This document shows positions 1 to 8,947 of a stretch of DNA of 64,000 nt, in pieces. The notes under the pieces are model-generated. The model was not told the origin of the DNA, searched no databases, and saw only the letters and a list, made by a program, of their open reading frames with translations. Source of the DNA: Verrucomicrobiaceae bacterium. Lineage in GTDB: Bacteria > Verrucomicrobiota > Verrucomicrobiia > Verrucomicrobiales > DEV007. How positions within the stretch are numbered: position 1 is the stretch's first letter; each line of letters begins with the position of its first letter. The stretch is taken from NCBI GenBank assembly GCA_004211885.1, contig SHBV01000006.1, forward strand, positions 1 through 64,000, written 5' to 3'. The translations under genes and the position numbers were made by a program.

Positions 1-1201
1 CATCCTTACCCTCACTGAAAGGCATGCGACCAAACTCGCCACCCCAGACCACTAAAGTTTCATCAAGCAAGCCTCGCTGATCAAGGTCCTCTAGCAGAGC
101 AGCGATTGGTTGATCCACTTCGGATCCATGACGACCATGATTCTTCTCTATTGATTCATGAGCATCCCAGGTCTCCTCCAAGTGCCCTCCACCAGAATAT
201 AACTGGATAAAACGGACTCCCCTTTCAACTAAGCGTCGAGCAATTAGACAGTTCTTACCAAATTCATCAGTCGGAAAATTGCCCACACCGTACGATTCTA
301 ATGTTTGCCGAGATTCATCTGAAAGATCCACAGCTTCTGGAGCTTCGGCCTGCATCCTGTAAGCCAGTTCGTAATTCTGAATTCTCGCGGCAAGCTCTTC
401 CGATTCTTCTCGATCCATGAGGTGCTTACGATTAATTTTATCAAGGAAGTCAAGTTGGTTACGCTGAGCTTTACCTGTAAAATTGTTTGGCCCACTTAAA
501 TCAAGGATTGGACTTCCCGTTGGTCGAAACAGAGTCCCTTGGTAGGTCGCAGGCATGAATCCACTTGACCAGTTAGGCATACCGCTAATTGGCCCTCCTC
601 TCTTATCAAGCATGACAACATAAGAAGGGAGGCTATCATTTTCACTTCCCAATCCGTAGGTCACCCACGTTCCCAGAGAAGGGCGACCAATTAATGGCAT
701 CCCTGTATTCATCTGCACTAGAGCAGACCCATGAGCATGGCTATCCGCGTGACAAGAACGAATCACCGCCAACTTATCGGCGTGCTTGCGGATATTAGGG
801 AAATAATCTGAAACCATAATTCCACTCTCTCCGCCAGGACGGAATGGGCGCCAATTAGGAGTAAGAAAACCCACTCTCCTTCCTCCAGAATTAATGTAGC
901 TTTTATCCTGAGGTAAAGATTTACCAGCAAACTTCCTTAACTCGGGCTTATAATCGAAAGTGTCAACCTGGCTTGGTCCACCATTCATCATTAAGAAAAT
1001 ACAACTCTTAGCCTTAGTTTTGAAATGAGATGGCTTAGGCTCCAGAGGACCGTCTGACGCGAGACTCTTTTGGGAGAAGAATCCGCTTCCAGAAAGTAAT
1101 GATGCTAATGCCAGGCCAGAAAAACCGCCTCCCATTTCCCAAGCAAATTCCCTCCTAGTCTGTCCACAAGGGAAAGAACTTCTATGTGACCGATTAATCA
1201 A
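1..1201 (-). CDS. DUF1501 family exported protein (3' end outside window)
   Basis: The frame is open from position 1201 to the left edge, so about 400 N-terminal residues are visible and the C-terminus is missing. I place the start at a TTG (1201-1199) that overlaps the stop of the upstream DUF1549/DUF1553 gene. Starting there keeps a twin-arginine-like segment, TRREF at residues 15-19, followed by a hydrophobic Gly/Ala/Leu stretch; the first in-frame ATG would remove it. Diagnostic DUF1501 motifs are seen: FLMMNGGPSQVDTFDYKP, SCHADSHAHGSAL and GGGHLEETWDAHESIEKN, the last followed by VVWGGEFGRMP. DUF1501 is related to the alkaline phosphatase/sulfatase-like fold and is nearly always paired with DUF1549/DUF1553 proteins in planctomycetes and verrucomicrobia, as here. 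The substrate is unknown. The family call is firm; the start codon is inference. Confidence 0.9.
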   Translation of the reverse strand, partial: MINRSHRSSFPCGQTRREFAWEMGGGFSGLALASLLSGSGFFSQKSLASDGPLEPKPSHFKTKAKSCIFLMMNGGPSQVDTFDYKPELRKFAGKSLPQDKSYINSGGRRVGFLTPNWRPFRPGGESGIMVSDYFPNIRKHADKLAVIRSCHADSHAHGSALVQMNTGMPLIGRPSLGTWVTYGLGSENDSLPSYVVMLDKRGGPISGMPNWSSGFMPATYQGTLFRPTGSPILDLSGPNNFTGKAQRNQLDFLDKINRKHLMDREESEELAARIQNYELAYRMQAEAPEAVDLSDESRQTLESYGVGNFPTDEFGKNCLIARRLVERGVRFIQLYSGGGHLEETWDAHESIEKNHGRHGSEVDQPIAALLEDLDQRGLLDETLVVWGGEFGRMPFSEGKD

Positions 1202-3830
1202 TATAAAGAAATTCGTTAGAATTTAGTAAAACGTGACAAACTGAAGCGAGCCCTTGAAGCTCTGGATCCATGACCGGCTTTTTTCTCAAAGAATAGTTCA
1301 TAGTTAAATCGTACTTTTTAGCAAGTAGTTTACTGATGAATTCCATTTCCTGTGGCTCTAATTGACGCTCATAGACAAGCAATTCCGCAATGTCGCCTTT
1401 CCAGTATTCCCCTTCTATATTCCCTTGTTGCCCAATGACCCATTCCGTGTCCATTCTCCTTTCCTTTAAAGAAGAACTCCGGGTCGCCAAAGTCTGCCCA
1501 TTAAAATTAATTTGGCTACCTAATCTTCCACTAGAAGCAGAAAGAAGAAATCCACGACCGGGGGCACCAATGACCTTATCCTTAATTGAAAAGTCATCAG
1601 AGAACCTAACCGTCGATTTTCCAGTCAACCCCAAGAACAACGAGTTAGTTGAGTTTCCTGCACGGCCATTCCAGTTAGAAATAATTTCCCGGTGCTCCTC
1701 TGAAGAGGACCGGTCACTTGCAACGGCAAAGAATGTAAATTCCTGCCCCTTGATCACTTGACCTTTAATTTTAAGGAACTCTCTTTTGCCACTGAACCGT
1801 ATAGCAGGTTTATTTGCTATGGCCTTGCCCACATACATTGGCCTCCGCCCTGAATCGGCCTGAGTCACATCATGCCCATTACCTGAAAGGTCCTTCCAAA
1901 GCAATAATTTGCCATTAGAATCAGTAGTCTTTCCAGCATCAGCAGATACCCAAAAATGAAGCCCTGAACTGGGCACTTTATCAACAGCGGGTGATCTACT
2001 CCTTACTCGCATTGCCTGATCATTGACATCTTTGAAATGAGTCACCTGTTGATTATAATGGTCCAACGCAGTAGTTAACTCATCTACTGACGGAGCACGC
2101 CCTAAAATATTTTTCCATGCAAAGGAAATTGCTTCCTTTTTAGAATCAGAAACCTCATTCGCATGATTAGCCAATCGCTGACTCCTTGCATGAATAAAAT
2201 GATTATTTAGCATTGCAAGTGATTGTGAAACGACAGTCGTTGAGTTGCGATTGCCGCACGGCTTCTCACTACTTGGAAAATCAAATGCCGTCATAAGAGG
2301 GACTAGGAGATGCCTCTTAGAAATCATATAGACACTTCGGCGAAATTGTTCCTTGAGGGGCGATGGAGTCCATGCGCTACTCTTGCGCGAAAAACCTTCC
2401 AGAGCTTCCGCAGCAAGTTCAGGATAAAAGCTTTTACCACCCATTCGCAAATCAAGCTCTCCAGAAACATGAAGTAAGGAATCTCTTAATGACTCCGCAT
2501 CCATTCGCCGCATATTATTTCTCCAAAGCAGTTTATTGCCGGGATCAACAGACATGCACTTCTCTGCCTTTGGATGAAGGGAACTTTGTTGGTAGGTATC
2601 GGATAGTACTATTTTTCTAATGACCCCCTTAATGCTCCAGCCCCCCTTAATAAAGTCATTCGCGATCCAATCCAGCAATTCAGGATGAGTCGGACGAGCT
2701 GATTTAAAACCAAAATTATTTGGAGTATTTACAATTCCTTTACCCATTAAATGCTGCCAGATGCGATTTACCATCACACGGGCAGTGAGAGGATTGCTTG
2801 GATTAGTAATAAAATCAGCAAGTTGGAGTCTACGCCAAGATGTTCTAGATTCTTTGGGCGGACTAATTAAAGGTCGGTCCAGATGAGGAGCCAATGAAAG
2901 ATGCCCAGGCTCAACGACCTTAGATTTCTTATCAGGATCACCATTAATTAATAAGTGTAATGGTGGCGGGTCACGATGAACGTCCGTCCAACCAAAAACT
3001 TCCTTGTGCCCTAGCTGCTCAGCACTCGGCCCTCCCATTATTGCTGCACTGCCTGGCTCAATTGTTCCTGCCCAAAAAGCAGCGGCCATTCGATAGTAAT
3101 CCTGTTGCGGTATAGGATCAAATTTATGATCATGACACCGCGCGCACCGTACTGTCATGCCAAGAAAGGCAGTGCTAACCACATCCACCATATCTTCAAG
3201 TCTTTCATATTTGTACTCTTGCGCATCATTGGGCTCATCATTCCATGTCCCCGCACGCAGCATCCCGGTAGCAATTACCGAGGATTCATTGCTATTATCT
3301 ATTTCGTCTCCAGCCAATTGCTCTGTTACGAACTGGTCATAAGGCATATCAGAATTGAAAGCTTTTATGACCCAGTCTCTATATTTCCAGATGTGGGGCT
3401 TCACAGCATCACGCTCATACCCATTCGTTTCTGCGTATCGAACAACATCAAGCCAATGCCTTGCCCATCGTTCTCCAAACCTTGGGGAATTTAACAATCG
3501 CTCTACCAACTCAGAGTAAGAATTCTTATCTTCAGAATGAGCAAAATCTTTTATCTCTTCATGGCTTGGAGGAATTCCAATTAAATCAAAATGAAGCCGG
3601 CGAATTAAAGTGTACTTATCAGAGGGAGGAGAAGGCTCAATGTTTTGTTCCTTTAAACGATTTTTAATAAAGGCATCAATTGGTTTAAAATTTTTATCGC
3701 CCGATATTTCAGGCACTGCAGGCTCTTTAACTTCGCTCAATGACCACCAATCAAGACCGGCTCGATCTGCACCTATGATGGTCTCCAAAGAAAGCAAAAT
3801 GATTCCCAGAATTTGAGAATATGCACGCAT
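1194..3830 (-). CDS. DUF1549/DUF1553 (PSD1-type) cytochrome-like protein with inserted LamG-like module
   Basis: This 878-residue exported protein has a hydrophobic N-terminal signal (residues 1-20), then DUF1549 (about 45-255) with a haem-type CARCH motif at 229-233, then DUF1553 from about residue 345 (RVMVNRIWQHLMGKGIV). Between the body of DUF1553 and its conserved terminus (LLNSNEFLYID) sits a LamG/concanavalin-like module of about 200 residues (about 655-850: LHFWVSADAG ... WKGDIAELLVYERQL). The N-terminal PSCyt1 haem domain found in many longer family members is absent. The family is characteristic of the PVC group, and its proteins are predicted periplasmic redox or substrate-binding partners of DUF1501 proteins. 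Its stop codon overlaps the start of the DUF1501 gene, which suggests translational coupling. The exact reaction is unknown; the LamG module suggests glycan binding (inference). Confidence 0.92.
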   Translation of the reverse strand: MRAYSQILGIILLSLETIIGADRAGLDWWSLSEVKEPAVPEISGDKNFKPIDAFIKNRLKEQNIEPSPPSDKYTLIRRLHFDLIGIPPSHEEIKDFAHSEDKNSYSELVERLLNSPRFGERWARHWLDVVRYAETNGYERDAVKPHIWKYRDWVIKAFNSDMPYDQFVTEQLAGDEIDNSNESSVIATGMLRAGTWNDEPNDAQEYKYERLEDMVDVVSTAFLGMTVRCARCHDHKFDPIPQQDYYRMAAAFWAGTIEPGSAAIMGGPSAEQLGHKEVFGWTDVHRDPPPLHLLINGDPDKKSKVVEPGHLSLAPHLDRPLISPPKESRTSWRRLQLADFITNPSNPLTARVMVNRIWQHLMGKGIVNTPNNFGFKSARPTHPELLDWIANDFIKGGWSIKGVIRKIVLSDTYQQSSLHPKAEKCMSVDPGNKLLWRNNMRRMDAESLRDSLLHVSGELDLRMGGKSFYPELAAEALEGFSRKSSAWTPSPLKEQFRRSVYMISKRHLLVPLMTAFDFPSSEKPCGNRNSTTVVSQSLAMLNNHFIHARSQRLANHANEVSDSKKEAISFAWKNILGRAPSVDELTTALDHYNQQVTHFKDVNDQAMRVRSRSPAVDKVPSSGLHFWVSADAGKTTDSNGKLLLWKDLSGNGHDVTQADSGRRPMYVGKAIANKPAIRFSGKREFLKIKGQVIKGQEFTFFAVASDRSSSEEHREIISNWNGRAGNSTNSLFLGLTGKSTVRFSDDFSIKDKVIGAPGRGFLLSASSGRLGSQINFNGQTLATRSSSLKERRMDTEWVIGQQGNIEGEYWKGDIAELLVYERQLEPQEMEFISKLLAKKYDLTMNYSLRKKPVMDPELQGLASVCHVLLNSNEFLYID

Positions 3831-3878
3831 AATTAAAGTAAATTATGATGAATTTAAATATCATGCGATAGAAAAATT

Positions 3879-4922
3879 TTACTTATAGTACTCAACTTTG
3901 CGCGGTTTCACGCCAATCTTCTCGTAATTAAAACCGGCCTTTAGTGGCTTGTAATCGCCAATGATGGCAATAGAACGGTCCGGTTTAATATCTTTTTCTA
4001 AACCCAGCCCCCAATAAACTGCGTTTACTGTCATTCTCCTTACCCCATCATTTTCCAAATCCTTAGCTGAGCCCATTGTGAAATGAAAAACCCTCGAATC
4101 CAGACCTTTATTTCCTGTCCATTTTTTTGTCCAAGCGACGGGCAAAGGTTCTTTCTTGGTGTTAGGCGGAGCATCCTTTTCAAGATTGATCAATGGCTGC
4201 CCTAAAACTAATGATGTGCAATCCTTCGGGAAAGGGTTCTTATCATTATGGCACCGGTAAACATCGGAAGTTCCCCAGATATCCCCTACTCCGGCAAGGA
4301 TAGGATGTTTCTTGTTTTCAGAGACAATTACTCCGCGCGTTGCTTCACGGTGCCAACCACCGTGGTGCCCCATGAATGTACCGCCCAACATTTCGCGTAG
4401 TGAAACATTTTTTCCGCCATTCTTGTATTTTAACCCACCCCAGAAACCATGATTGGCAGTCCTCAGAGCAATGAATGGTTTTCCGGAATCAAAGTAATCA
4501 TAAAAGTGCTGCATCTGCTCTTCCGGAAGATGCATGAATCTAGAAATCCAAATCAAACAGTCAGCTTTGGCTAAAAGATTAAGGCCTGGAATATTATGTC
4601 GTTTTGTTTTGTCTTTGAACGGAGCCGGCACAGTCGGATCCACTTCACCTTTTTCATTGACCGAAAACAAAACGGTACAATCAAAGCCATGATGTTTGGA
4701 AAGGACTTTTGCCAACATCGGCATGGATTGTTCACTGCGATATTCCTGCTCAGCCGCGATTAAAACAACGTGCTTATTTTTTCCTGGGCCTTCGAGTCCT
4801 GGATAAGTTAACCATAAGTCACTTTGGGGTGCAGTAGTTTGGAAATTTACTTGCTGCGCTTCCAGACTCTCTGAGAAAACCATACAGAGAATGGATAGAA
4901 AAGAGATTTTGATTTTTTTCAT
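3879..4922 (-). CDS. ThuA-like domain protein, secreted
   Basis: The protein belongs to the ThuA-like (class I glutamine-amidotransferase-like) family that is frequent in PVC polysaccharide loci. I use the ATG at 4922 because it begins a standard signal peptide (MKKIKISFLSILCMVF, cleavage near SLEA). An upstream in-frame ATG at 4982 would add 20 polar residues. Recognisable segments are HVVLIAAEQEYRSEQSMP near the mature N-terminus, the strand CLIWISRFMHLPEEQ, and LGGTFMGHHGGWHREATRG, which matches the ThuA G(G)xFxGHxxG region. The end of the domain is AVYWGLGLEKD. It lies between the DUF1552 and DUF1549/DUF1553 genes with short gaps (88 bp from 4922 to the upstream stop, 48 bp downstream). 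ThuA is linked genetically to trehalose use, but the reaction of this branch is unproven. Confidence 0.85.
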   Translation of the reverse strand: MKKIKISFLSILCMVFSESLEAQQVNFQTTAPQSDLWLTYPGLEGPGKNKHVVLIAAEQEYRSEQSMPMLAKVLSKHHGFDCTVLFSVNEKGEVDPTVPAPFKDKTKRHNIPGLNLLAKADCLIWISRFMHLPEEQMQHFYDYFDSGKPFIALRTANHGFWGGLKYKNGGKNVSLREMLGGTFMGHHGGWHREATRGVIVSENKKHPILAGVGDIWGTSDVYRCHNDKNPFPKDCTSLVLGQPLINLEKDAPPNTKKEPLPVAWTKKWTGNKGLDSRVFHFTMGSAKDLENDGVRRMTVNAVYWGLGLEKDIKPDRSIAIIGDYKPLKAGFNYEKIGVKPRKVEYYK

Positions 4923-5010
4923 AAAGTCTAGGTTCATTTTTTTCTGATTGATTTTTGGAGTAGCTCTCATGTTATTGTCCATCCGGTAACCATAGCCATT
5001 GCGTTGACCC

Positions 5011-6348
5011 TCATACTATTTCTGTCATTTCTCCGGTGCTGTCCGCAAACTTTTCTACCGGAGCATCTACGGCATTGAGCATGGAGACGAACAAGTTTGC
5101 CAAGGGCACCTTTTTGTCGTCCTCAAAAGAGTGCAAGTTCCCGTGCTTAAAGCCAAGCGCATTTCCACCCGCTACCTGAATCGGATAGTTCTTGGTACTG
5201 TGGGACGCATGCGGATGAGCTGATCCCCAGACCACTATCGTCTGATCTAGCATATTGCTGTCACCTTCCGGAGTATTTCTCAAGCGATTCAGAAAGTAGG
5301 CATGCTGCTTGGCGCGCCAATTGTCCCACTTGCCCGATTCGGCTGGGCGCTTGTGAGCTATGTCGTGAGTTGCTCCTTTATAGCCAAGCACGTAGTTTGC
5401 ATAGTTCCACATCTCACTGCCACTGGAATGCTCACTTTCAAGCATTAGGGTGGCAAAACGAGTAGAATCTGTCTGGAACGCAAGATAGAGCAAATCATAC
5501 ATGCATCGCGTGTATTCCTCAGGATCTTTGTGAGAAACCTCAAGGTTCAGCCCCTTCGTATCGACATTCGGTAATGGTTCATGAGTCCATTGGCTGGTAC
5601 GCTCAACACGTTTTTCTAGGGCTCGCACGGAGTCAAGGTACTCCTCCATTTTCTGTTGATCTTCTTTTCCAAGTCGACTCTGAAGCCTCCTGGATTCATC
5701 CATCATCAAATCGAGCACGCTCGCCTCTCGCTTGAGGTCCGCGCGAACTAGATCGATCTCTTTGCCAGCGTAGGGAGTAAATAAACGATTAAAAATATCC
5801 TGTGGCCGGTGCATAGAGGGGATCGGTCGACCAGGACCGTAATGCGAGAGTGTCTTAGCACTGCCATATGAGCCCGAGCCACCCTCCGTGCCTAACACGA
5901 GTGAGGCGTAGCGGGTCTTATGCCCGTTCACCTTCGCAGCGACTTGATCGACGGAGATGTTATTCGTCTTTTCGAATCCCGACATATTCGCTGCAGTGGC
6001 AAAGACGTCACCACTACTGTGACCTCCCATCCCGACACCACCTGCGTGTTCAAGACCGCGGAGATAACTCACAGAATCCTTTAATGGTACAAAGGGAGCT
6101 GCTGATTTATTGAAGATTAGCGGTCCGGAGTCTTTGCATGGCCACCAGTTCCAGTCGTGGTGCGATCCGTCCTTGGTTTTTGGCTCATAGACACCGTAGG
6201 CGATGTAGCTTACTACCAAACGTTTTGGAAGTTCCTGACCTACTCTTGTCTTGCCCCACGACATGCCTTGAAGAAATGGCAGAGCCAGTGCGGCGCCACC
6301 TCCTCTGATAAATTCTCGTCGATTAATGTGCCAGGATTTCTGTTTCAT
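5011..6348 (-). CDS. DUF1552 family exported protein
   Basis: This 445-residue protein starts with a twin-arginine-like signal (NRREFIRGGGAALALPFL, residues 9-26). DUF1552 hallmarks follow: RLVVSYIAYGVYEP, SYLRGLEHAGGVGMGGHSSGD, SVDQVAAKVNGHKTRY, ALEKRVERTSQWT, and near the C-terminus MLDQTIVVWGSAHPHASHS. DUF1552 proteins share the alkaline-phosphatase-like/DUF1501 superfamily fold in broad outline and are almost always encoded next to a DUF1592-type cytochrome protein. Here that gene lies 13 bp upstream. Function is unknown; an exported oxidoreductase or hydrolase partner is the usual guess. Another DUF1552 protein is present at 29394-30674. Confidence 0.93.
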   Translation of the reverse strand: MKQKSWHINRREFIRGGGAALALPFLQGMSWGKTRVGQELPKRLVVSYIAYGVYEPKTKDGSHHDWNWWPCKDSGPLIFNKSAAPFVPLKDSVSYLRGLEHAGGVGMGGHSSGDVFATAANMSGFEKTNNISVDQVAAKVNGHKTRYASLVLGTEGGSGSYGSAKTLSHYGPGRPIPSMHRPQDIFNRLFTPYAGKEIDLVRADLKREASVLDLMMDESRRLQSRLGKEDQQKMEEYLDSVRALEKRVERTSQWTHEPLPNVDTKGLNLEVSHKDPEEYTRCMYDLLYLAFQTDSTRFATLMLESEHSSGSEMWNYANYVLGYKGATHDIAHKRPAESGKWDNWRAKQHAYFLNRLRNTPEGDSNMLDQTIVVWGSAHPHASHSTKNYPIQVAGGNALGFKHGNLHSFEDDKKVPLANLFVSMLNAVDAPVEKFADSTGEMTEIV

Positions 6349-6361
6349 ATAATTATTTTTC

Positions 6362-8929
6362 CTAGCTTTTAGCTCCTGTGAATATGGGACTCTGACAAAC
6401 TAAAACAATTATATTCTGCATTTTGTATCCATCATCCTTCGCCAACTTAAGCAATTTCTTAATTTCAAATCGATCACGATAGGTCAGTTCACGGCCGATA
6501 GCGTATGTCATCAATCTGCGGACGACATTTTCCGCAATCTCATCCTTTCTCTCCATGAGTAGATACTTCTTGAGATTCATCATTCCATCAACAGCAGGGC
6601 CATGAGGTACGCGCGAGGAAGCGTTCACTTTCTCTGTATAGATTGATCTCAGATAGGCCTGATAATCCGCGAAGGTCTTGTCTTGCTTATGATTAAAACC
6701 CCGAACTCGGACCTTATCTTTGGGGACCAAGGGCTGGTATTTTCCTATCGCACTGTAGCGTTCGAATGGTATCCCCCACGGATCAAGCCGCACGTGGCAA
6801 TCGTAACAGCTTTCTTTATTTCGATGGAGCTCGAGCAAATTCTTGATCGAGGTAGCATCTTCAGCGGAATCACCAGCGGAATCAGATAGCGCCGGCACTT
6901 CGGCAGGTGGTGGCTTGACCTCGTCACCCAGAACCGCTTCACGCAACCAGACTGCACGATAGATCGGATGAGGGGCAGATCCCGTGGAATTCCCTACCAA
7001 CACAGACCCTTGTGTCAAAAGCCCTCCAAGATGATACTCGGGTTTTATCGGAACGGATCGAAATTTCAATCCCCGAACGCCATTTACACCATAATGCACA
7101 GCTAGTGGTTCATTGAGGTAAGCAAAATCGGAGTCGACGATATTCATGATGCTCAAGTTCTTGCTAATCAGTTCACCAATAAATCCCACCGTTTCCTCGT
7201 GCATGTAGTCACGAATAGTCGGACGGAAAAGCTGCTCCTGACCACGTCTCTCCCCAACGTGTACGGTATAGAGAAACCGGGGAAAGAGATCATGATTAAT
7301 GTTTACCGTTTTCATCTTGGATATGCTCAGCCACTGTGTGCTAAAGTTTTCCACAAAACTGACAGCACGATTATCTGCGAGGAGTCGACGTGTCTGAACC
7401 TCAATGATTGCGGGATCATTCAACTCCCCTGAGGCAGCAAGATTAAACAGCTCCTCATCAGGCATGCTTCCCCATAGAAAATAGGAGAGTCGAGAAGCAA
7501 GTTCGTATGACTTCGCATTGGCGGCTTGATCAATTACCGTGTGATAAAGAAACTGCGGTGAAATCAGCATCATCGCAAGCGTCTCCCTCATCGCCTGTTC
7601 GAGAGTGTCAAACTCAGCATTATAGATTTTGTAGATCTGAAAATAATGATCAACTTCTTCTCTATCGACAGGTCGCCGAAACGCTCTCGTCATAAAGCGT
7701 TTGATAACCTTATAAACATACTCGTCGGTCTTTGAGTCACGCAGAGGTGATTCAAAGAGAATCCGTCGATGGTGCTCTGGTGGCCAGTCATCGATCACTG
7801 GGGCCTCAAACTCAAGCGACTCAAGGATCACGCGAGGAGCTTTAACGCTCCAAGAGTCGTCAAACCCGCTCTTGCGGTGGTCGTTGAGTTCTCCATTGTC
7901 AAAAATATTCTGGGCCGTGATAGTAATACTGGGAGGACTTATCGTGTTCCTACGATTACTCGCTGGCTGGATCGGGATGTTTTCGATGCGCCCCCGAAAC
8001 TCAAACTCTTCAGGTTTGTCAGAAGTGTTTGTCAGATGAATAGTTCCCACTTCCTGATAGATGCCCGAGCCTGAATCATGGCGAAGGTCCGTACCCATCA
8101 CTAAGCGAAGTGCCACTTCCTGAAACCCTGACGGAAAATTCCCCGATGCCTTTACGCGAATTCTGAACTCACCTGTCTTGGGCCAGCTTTTCAATTTGAC
8201 CGTTTTTCTGCCAACGCCAGGCCCCTGATAGACGCCGATCTCAGCCTGAGTTAATCCTTTTTTCCCAGGTTGACCATGTTTCCACTTCGCTATGGTTTGG
8301 TGAAGTTCCGGTTCACCATTATCAACAATCGCACTTGCCATAGCTTTGCGTGCCGCTTCCTTATAGCGAACTAACTGGTCCGGCCCAATCATCATGAATT
8401 CCGAAGTGTTATGGAAATGATATGGTCTATCAGGATCAACGAGAAGGTTCTTGGACAGCTCAAGTTCAAGACCCAATAAGTCCCGCATCGTATTCTGATA
8501 CTCAAAATTTGTCAGCCGACGTGTCGTTACGGCCATCGGGGTCTCGCTCGCTTTTTTGACGTAGTCACGGAGACTAGAATTAATCCACTTGATGGTGGCA
8601 GCGCGATTCTCTGCACTTGGCCGATTCTCTTCCCCTTCCGGTGGCATATCCTCATGCTCTAAAACATCGAGAATGAGCTCCCATCGTTCCAAATCCTGAC
8701 CTCTAGCCAAGTCACCATCGAGACTGTGCAAGGTAATCTTACCTTTACTTTTTTCCGGTCCGTGGCATTCAATACAATAATTTTTAAAGAACGGTTTAAT
8801 TTGAGATTCAAAACCTGTTTTCCCTGAAGGAATATCAGCGGCAAAGACTGCCCCAGAAAAAAATAGACAAACCGATACCGATTCAAGCACTACTTTGATG
8901 CGGGTGCGTAGTGAATAAAATTGCATCAT
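6362..8929 (-). CDS. DUF1587/DUF1595/DUF1592/DUF1588/DUF1585 cytochrome-type protein
   Basis: This 855-residue exported protein has the full planctomycete cytochrome domain series. After the signal (to about residue 30) comes a PSCyt1-like haem motif CIECH (52-56) in FKNYCIECHGPEKSKGKI. DUF1587 follows (about 135-200, RRLTNFEYQNTMRDLLGLEL), then a beta-rich insertion (about 225-380). DUF1595 (RAFRRPVDREEVDHYF), DUF1592 (LASRLSYFLWGSMPDEEL), DUF1588 with a second motif CYDCH (RLDPWGIPFERY) and DUF1585 (VVRRLMTYAIGRELTYRDR) make up the rest. Two CxxCH motifs imply covalent haem c outside the cytoplasmic membrane. The gene directly precedes its usual DUF1552 partner and follows the esterase genes, so an electron-transfer or oxidative step in polysaccharide attack is plausible but unproven. 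Confidence 0.93.
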   Translation of the reverse strand: MMQFYSLRTRIKVVLESVSVCLFFSGAVFAADIPSGKTGFESQIKPFFKNYCIECHGPEKSKGKITLHSLDGDLARGQDLERWELILDVLEHEDMPPEGEENRPSAENRAATIKWINSSLRDYVKKASETPMAVTTRRLTNFEYQNTMRDLLGLELELSKNLLVDPDRPYHFHNTSEFMMIGPDQLVRYKEAARKAMASAIVDNGEPELHQTIAKWKHGQPGKKGLTQAEIGVYQGPGVGRKTVKLKSWPKTGEFRIRVKASGNFPSGFQEVALRLVMGTDLRHDSGSGIYQEVGTIHLTNTSDKPEEFEFRGRIENIPIQPASNRRNTISPPSITITAQNIFDNGELNDHRKSGFDDSWSVKAPRVILESLEFEAPVIDDWPPEHHRRILFESPLRDSKTDEYVYKVIKRFMTRAFRRPVDREEVDHYFQIYKIYNAEFDTLEQAMRETLAMMLISPQFLYHTVIDQAANAKSYELASRLSYFLWGSMPDEELFNLAASGELNDPAIIEVQTRRLLADNRAVSFVENFSTQWLSISKMKTVNINHDLFPRFLYTVHVGERRGQEQLFRPTIRDYMHEETVGFIGELISKNLSIMNIVDSDFAYLNEPLAVHYGVNGVRGLKFRSVPIKPEYHLGGLLTQGSVLVGNSTGSAPHPIYRAVWLREAVLGDEVKPPPAEVPALSDSAGDSAEDATSIKNLLELHRNKESCYDCHVRLDPWGIPFERYSAIGKYQPLVPKDKVRVRGFNHKQDKTFADYQAYLRSIYTEKVNASSRVPHGPAVDGMMNLKKYLLMERKDEIAENVVRRLMTYAIGRELTYRDRFEIKKLLKLAKDDGYKMQNIIVLVCQSPIFTGAKS

Positions 8930-8947
8930 TATTCGATTATTTTTCCA

